Program-made: the position numbers and the translations under genes
Shown: positions 38,101 through 39,463 of the stretch, piece by piece
Layout: each line of letters starts with the position of its first letter
Position numbering within the stretch: the first letter of the stretch is position 1
Assembly: GCA_029250685.1 (NCBI GenBank)
Contig: JAQXEU010000023.1
Location: 1-39,463, forward strand
Reading direction: 5' to 3'
Source: Polaribacter sp.
GTDB lineage: Bacteria > Bacteroidota > Bacteroidia > Flavobacteriales > Flavobacteriaceae
DNA length: 39,463 nt
The notes under the pieces: model-generated
The model's database searches: none
What the model was told of the DNA's origin: nothing
What the model saw: only the letters and a program-made list of their open reading frames with translations

Positions 38101-39007
38101 CCATTTGATGATCTTCCTTGTGTAATAAAACAGTTTTTACACCAGATTCAATAATTTCATCAATATGATCTTTTTCAATGATAGTATCTCTATCAAAGAT
38201 GATTTCATTTCTTTCAATTGAAACAACTTCTCCAGTATCTTCATCAACGAAATCTTCATGCCAAGTTTTTAAAACTCTTGCAGCTAATTTACGTCCAAGA
38301 ACTTTTTTCAATCCTGCTTTAGAAACTTTCACTTCTTCTGCTAAATCAAAAATCTCTAGAATATCTTTATCTCTTTCGAAACCGATTGCTCTAAATAATG
38401 TTGTTACTGGTAATTTTTTCTTTCTATCAATATAAGCATACATTACTTGATTGATATCAGTTGCAAATTCTATCCAAGACCCTTTAAAAGGAATTACTCT
38501 TGCAGAGTATAACTTGGTTCCGTTTGCGTGGAATGATTGTCCGAAGAATACACCTGGAGATCTGTGTAATTGAGAAACTACAACTCTTTCTGCTCCATTG
38601 ATTACGAATGTACCAGAGTTTGTCATATAAGGAATAGTTCCTAAATAAACATCTTGTACAATAGTTTCGAAATCTTCGTGTTCAGGATCGGTACAGTATA
38701 ATTTTAAACGTGCTTTAAGAGGTACACTATGTGTTAAACCTCTCTCAATACATTCTTGTATGCTATATCTTGGTGGATCTACAAAGTAGTCTAAGAATTC
38801 TAACACAAAATTATTACGTGTATCTGTAATTGGAAAATTATCCATGAAAGTTTTGTATAAACCTTCTTCACCACGCTCCTCAGCTTTTGTTTGTAATTGG
38901 AAAAAATCTTGGAAAGATTTTACTTGAATATCCAAAAAATCTGGATAATCAGTTCCTAATTTTGCTGACGCGAAGTTTATTCTTTCAGTAGTGTTTTTCG
39001 TTGTCAA
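35192..39007 (-). CDS. rpoB: DNA-directed RNA polymerase subunit beta
   Basis: A 1271-residue RpoB, full length for Bacteroidota. The rifampicin-binding cluster (about 465-540) reads [20 protein letters not shown], then [20 protein letters not shown], with the usual wild-type Gln, Asp, His, Arg and Ser residues. The C-terminal clamp ends [17 protein letters not shown]. It catalyses RNA chain growth together with RpoC. The start codon is TTG at 39007; [18 protein letters not shown] is the family N-terminus and no ATG in frame fits better. It is transcribed after rplL and before rpoC, with hairpins on both sides of the gene. Confidence 0.95.
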   Translation of the reverse strand: MTTKNTTERINFASAKLGTDYPDFLDIQVKSFQDFFQLQTKAEERGEEGLYKTFMDNFPITDTRNNFVLEFLDYFVDPPRYSIQECIERGLTHSVPLKARLKLYCTDPEHEDFETIVQDVYLGTIPYMTNSGTFVINGAERVVVSQLHRSPGVFFGQSFHANGTKLYSARVIPFKGSWIEFATDINQVMYAYIDRKKKLPVTTLFRAIGFERDKDILEIFDLAEEVKVSKAGLKKVLGRKLAARVLKTWHEDFVDEDTGEVVSIERNEIIFDRDTIIEKDHIDEIIESGVKTVLLHKEDHQMGDYAIIHNTLQKDPTNSEKEAVEHIYRQLRNAEPPDEETARGIIDKLFFSEQRYNLGEVGRFRMNTKLGLDEPIDQKVLTKNDIITIIKYLIELINSKAEVDDIDHLSNRRVRTVGEQLAGQFGVGLARMARTIRERMNVRDNEVFTPIDLINAKTLSSVINSFFGTNQLSQFMDQTNPLAEITHKRRLSALGPGGLSRERAGFEVRDVHYTHYGRLCPIETPEGPNIGLISSLAVFAKVNNLGFIETPYVKVSEGNVDAKKEHIYLSAEEEEGMKFAQSNVEVDANRDIIGDKVISREGGDFPVVTPNDVDYMDVAPNQIASISASLIPFLEHDDANRALMGSNMMRQAVPLLRPQSPIVGTGLERRVAKDSRILINAEGAGVVEYVDANKITIKYDRTEEERMVSFDSDEVSYNLIKFRKTNQGTCINLKPIVQTGDRVTEGQVLCEGYATQKGELALGRNMKVAFMPWKGYNFEDAIVISEKVVREDIFTSIHIDEYSLDVRDTKLGTEELTNDIPNVSEEATKDLDENGMIRIGAEVIPGDILIGKITPKGESDPTPEEKLLRAIFGDKAGDVKDASLKASPSLRGVVIDKKLFQRAVKDKTKRARDKEAIVALESSFVTKFEILKDQLVEKLFALISGKTSQGVFNDLGEEVLPKGKKFTLKMLNSVEDYTHLTQGSWTTDKDLNKAVGELVHNYKIKVNDLQGNLRREKFTISVGDELPAGILKLAKVYVAKKRKLKVGDKMAGRHGNKGIVARIVRAEDMPFLEDGTPVDIVLNPLGVPSRMNIGQIYETVLGWAGQKLNTKYATPIFDGASLDQINEITDDAGVPRFGHTYLYDGGTGKRFDQPATVGIIYMIKLGHMIEDKMHARSIGPYSLITQQPLGGKAQFGGQRFGEMEVWALEAYGASSILREILTVKSDDVLGRAKTYESIVKGEEMPEPGLPESFNVLMHELKGLGLNVQLEE

Positions 39008-39070
39008 AAGAGAATTTTTTTTTGATTAAAATCGATGATAAAATATAAAACGAATATATACACAAAATGG

Positions 39071-39105
39071 TTTAGGTCTAAGAACGCTTGTTCTTAAGAC
39101 CTAAA
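39071..39105 (-). promoter_or_regulatory. Long hairpin in the rplL-rpoB spacer
   Basis: TTTAGGTCTAAGAAC-gctt-GTTCTTAAGACCTAAA forms a stem of 15 bp with one bulged base and no strong T-run behind it. An attenuator or RNase III processing site occupies this position in other bacteria. It probably sets the ribosomal protein to polymerase ratio. Confidence 0.65.
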
Positions 39106-39131
39106 CCTAAGTTTGTTTAAGCTATTAAAGC

Positions 39132-39463
39132 TTATTTAAGCTCAACCTCAGCTCCTGCTTCTTCTAAAGATGCTTTAAGACCTTCTGCCTCATCTTTAGA
39201 GATACCTTCTTTGATTGGCGCTGGTGCGCTATCTACGATACCTTTAGCTTCTTTTAATCCTAATCCAGTTAATTCCTTAACTAATTTTACAACTGCTAGT
39301 TTAGAAGCACCTGCTGCTTTTAAGATTACATCAAATTCTGATTGCTCTTCTGCTCCACCTTCAGCACCACCTGCTGCTGGTCCAGCAACTACAGCTGCTG
39401 CTGCAGGCTCAATACCGTACTCATCTTTTAAAATAGTAGCTAAGTCATTAACTTCTTTTACTG
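39132..39463 (-). CDS. rplL: 50S ribosomal protein L7/L12, 5' end outside the window
   Basis: The visible 109 codons start [19 protein letters not shown] (end of the dimerisation domain). They continue with the Ala/Gly-rich hinge ([20 protein letters not shown]) and finish with the C-terminal factor-binding domain ([31 protein letters not shown], ending [11 protein letters not shown]). The protein forms the ribosomal stalk that recruits translation GTPases. About 15 N-terminal residues lie beyond the window. It is the first visible gene of the rplL-rpoB-rpoC cluster, and rplJ is expected just upstream. Confidence 0.95.
   Translation of the reverse strand, partial: VKEVNDLATILKDEYGIEPAAAAVVAGPAAGGAEGGAEEQSEFDVILKAAGASKLAVVKLVKELTGLGLKEAKGIVDSAPAPIKEGISKDEAEGLKASLEEAGAEVELK

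Noticed and set aside
1..39463. CRISPR array, insertion sequence, prophage or integrase
   Set aside because: None seen: no regularly spaced direct repeats and no transposase, recombinase or phage structural proteins in any frame.

Overview
This AT-rich window reads as the chromosome of a member of the Flavobacteriaceae (Bacteroidota). The reasons are the family-typical protein sequences (RpoB, RpoC, GyrA, DUF3467, DUF6090, AccA), several promoters of the Bacteroidota type (TTTG, about 19 bases, TAnnTTTG), and the near absence of Shine-Dalgarno sequences. It is mostly core chromosome. I see no phage, transposase, integrase or CRISPR array. What interest there is lies in broken genes, small repeats and one possible recoding site.

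Layout. 1-642: a decayed KDPG aldolase gene (eda) and tRNA-Ser(GCU). 673-8719: a PgpH-like HD phosphodiesterase, a thiolase, an NlpC/P60-fold protein with Ser in place of the catalytic Cys, a TPR protein and gyrA. 8981-12709: clpC and a TlpA-like lipoprotein. 12782-18517 (minus strand): accA; a tgt / LptF-LptG / EamA operon; rluF; an AlkB-like dioxygenase. 18755-19767: remains of a TPR sensor kinase and its LuxR-type response regulator, apparently joined by one internal deletion. 19972-24322: a molybdenum hydroxylase operon (2Fe-2S subunit, Tat-exported molybdopterin subunit, XdhC, MocA) with a clear promoter and a palindromic operator candidate. 24382-26462: tRNA-Ser(UGA), a TSUP permease and aroC. 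26542-30236: a DUF6090 gene interrupted by one TAG codon, an exported serine hydrolase and a Tat-type class V aminotransferase. 30256-30488: a REP-like inverted repeat and a 47-bp duplication of the 3' end of the DUF3467 gene. 30442-39463 (minus strand): the rplL-rpoB-rpoC-DUF3467 cluster, with hairpins between the genes.

The most striking observation is in rpoC. The normal N-terminus ([12 protein letters not shown]) runs into a stop after codon 12, and the rest of the gene lies in the -1 frame. The break falls exactly on the heptamer A AAA AAG followed by TAA, the type of site used for programmed -1 frameshifting in E. coli dnaX. A -1 slip restores a protein of normal length. A one-base sequencing or assembly error is the main alternative and must be excluded first. 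Other points worth checking are the two-component system deletion, the Cys-to-Ser change in the NlpC/P60 protein, and the dispersed repeat derived from the DUF3467 gene tail.
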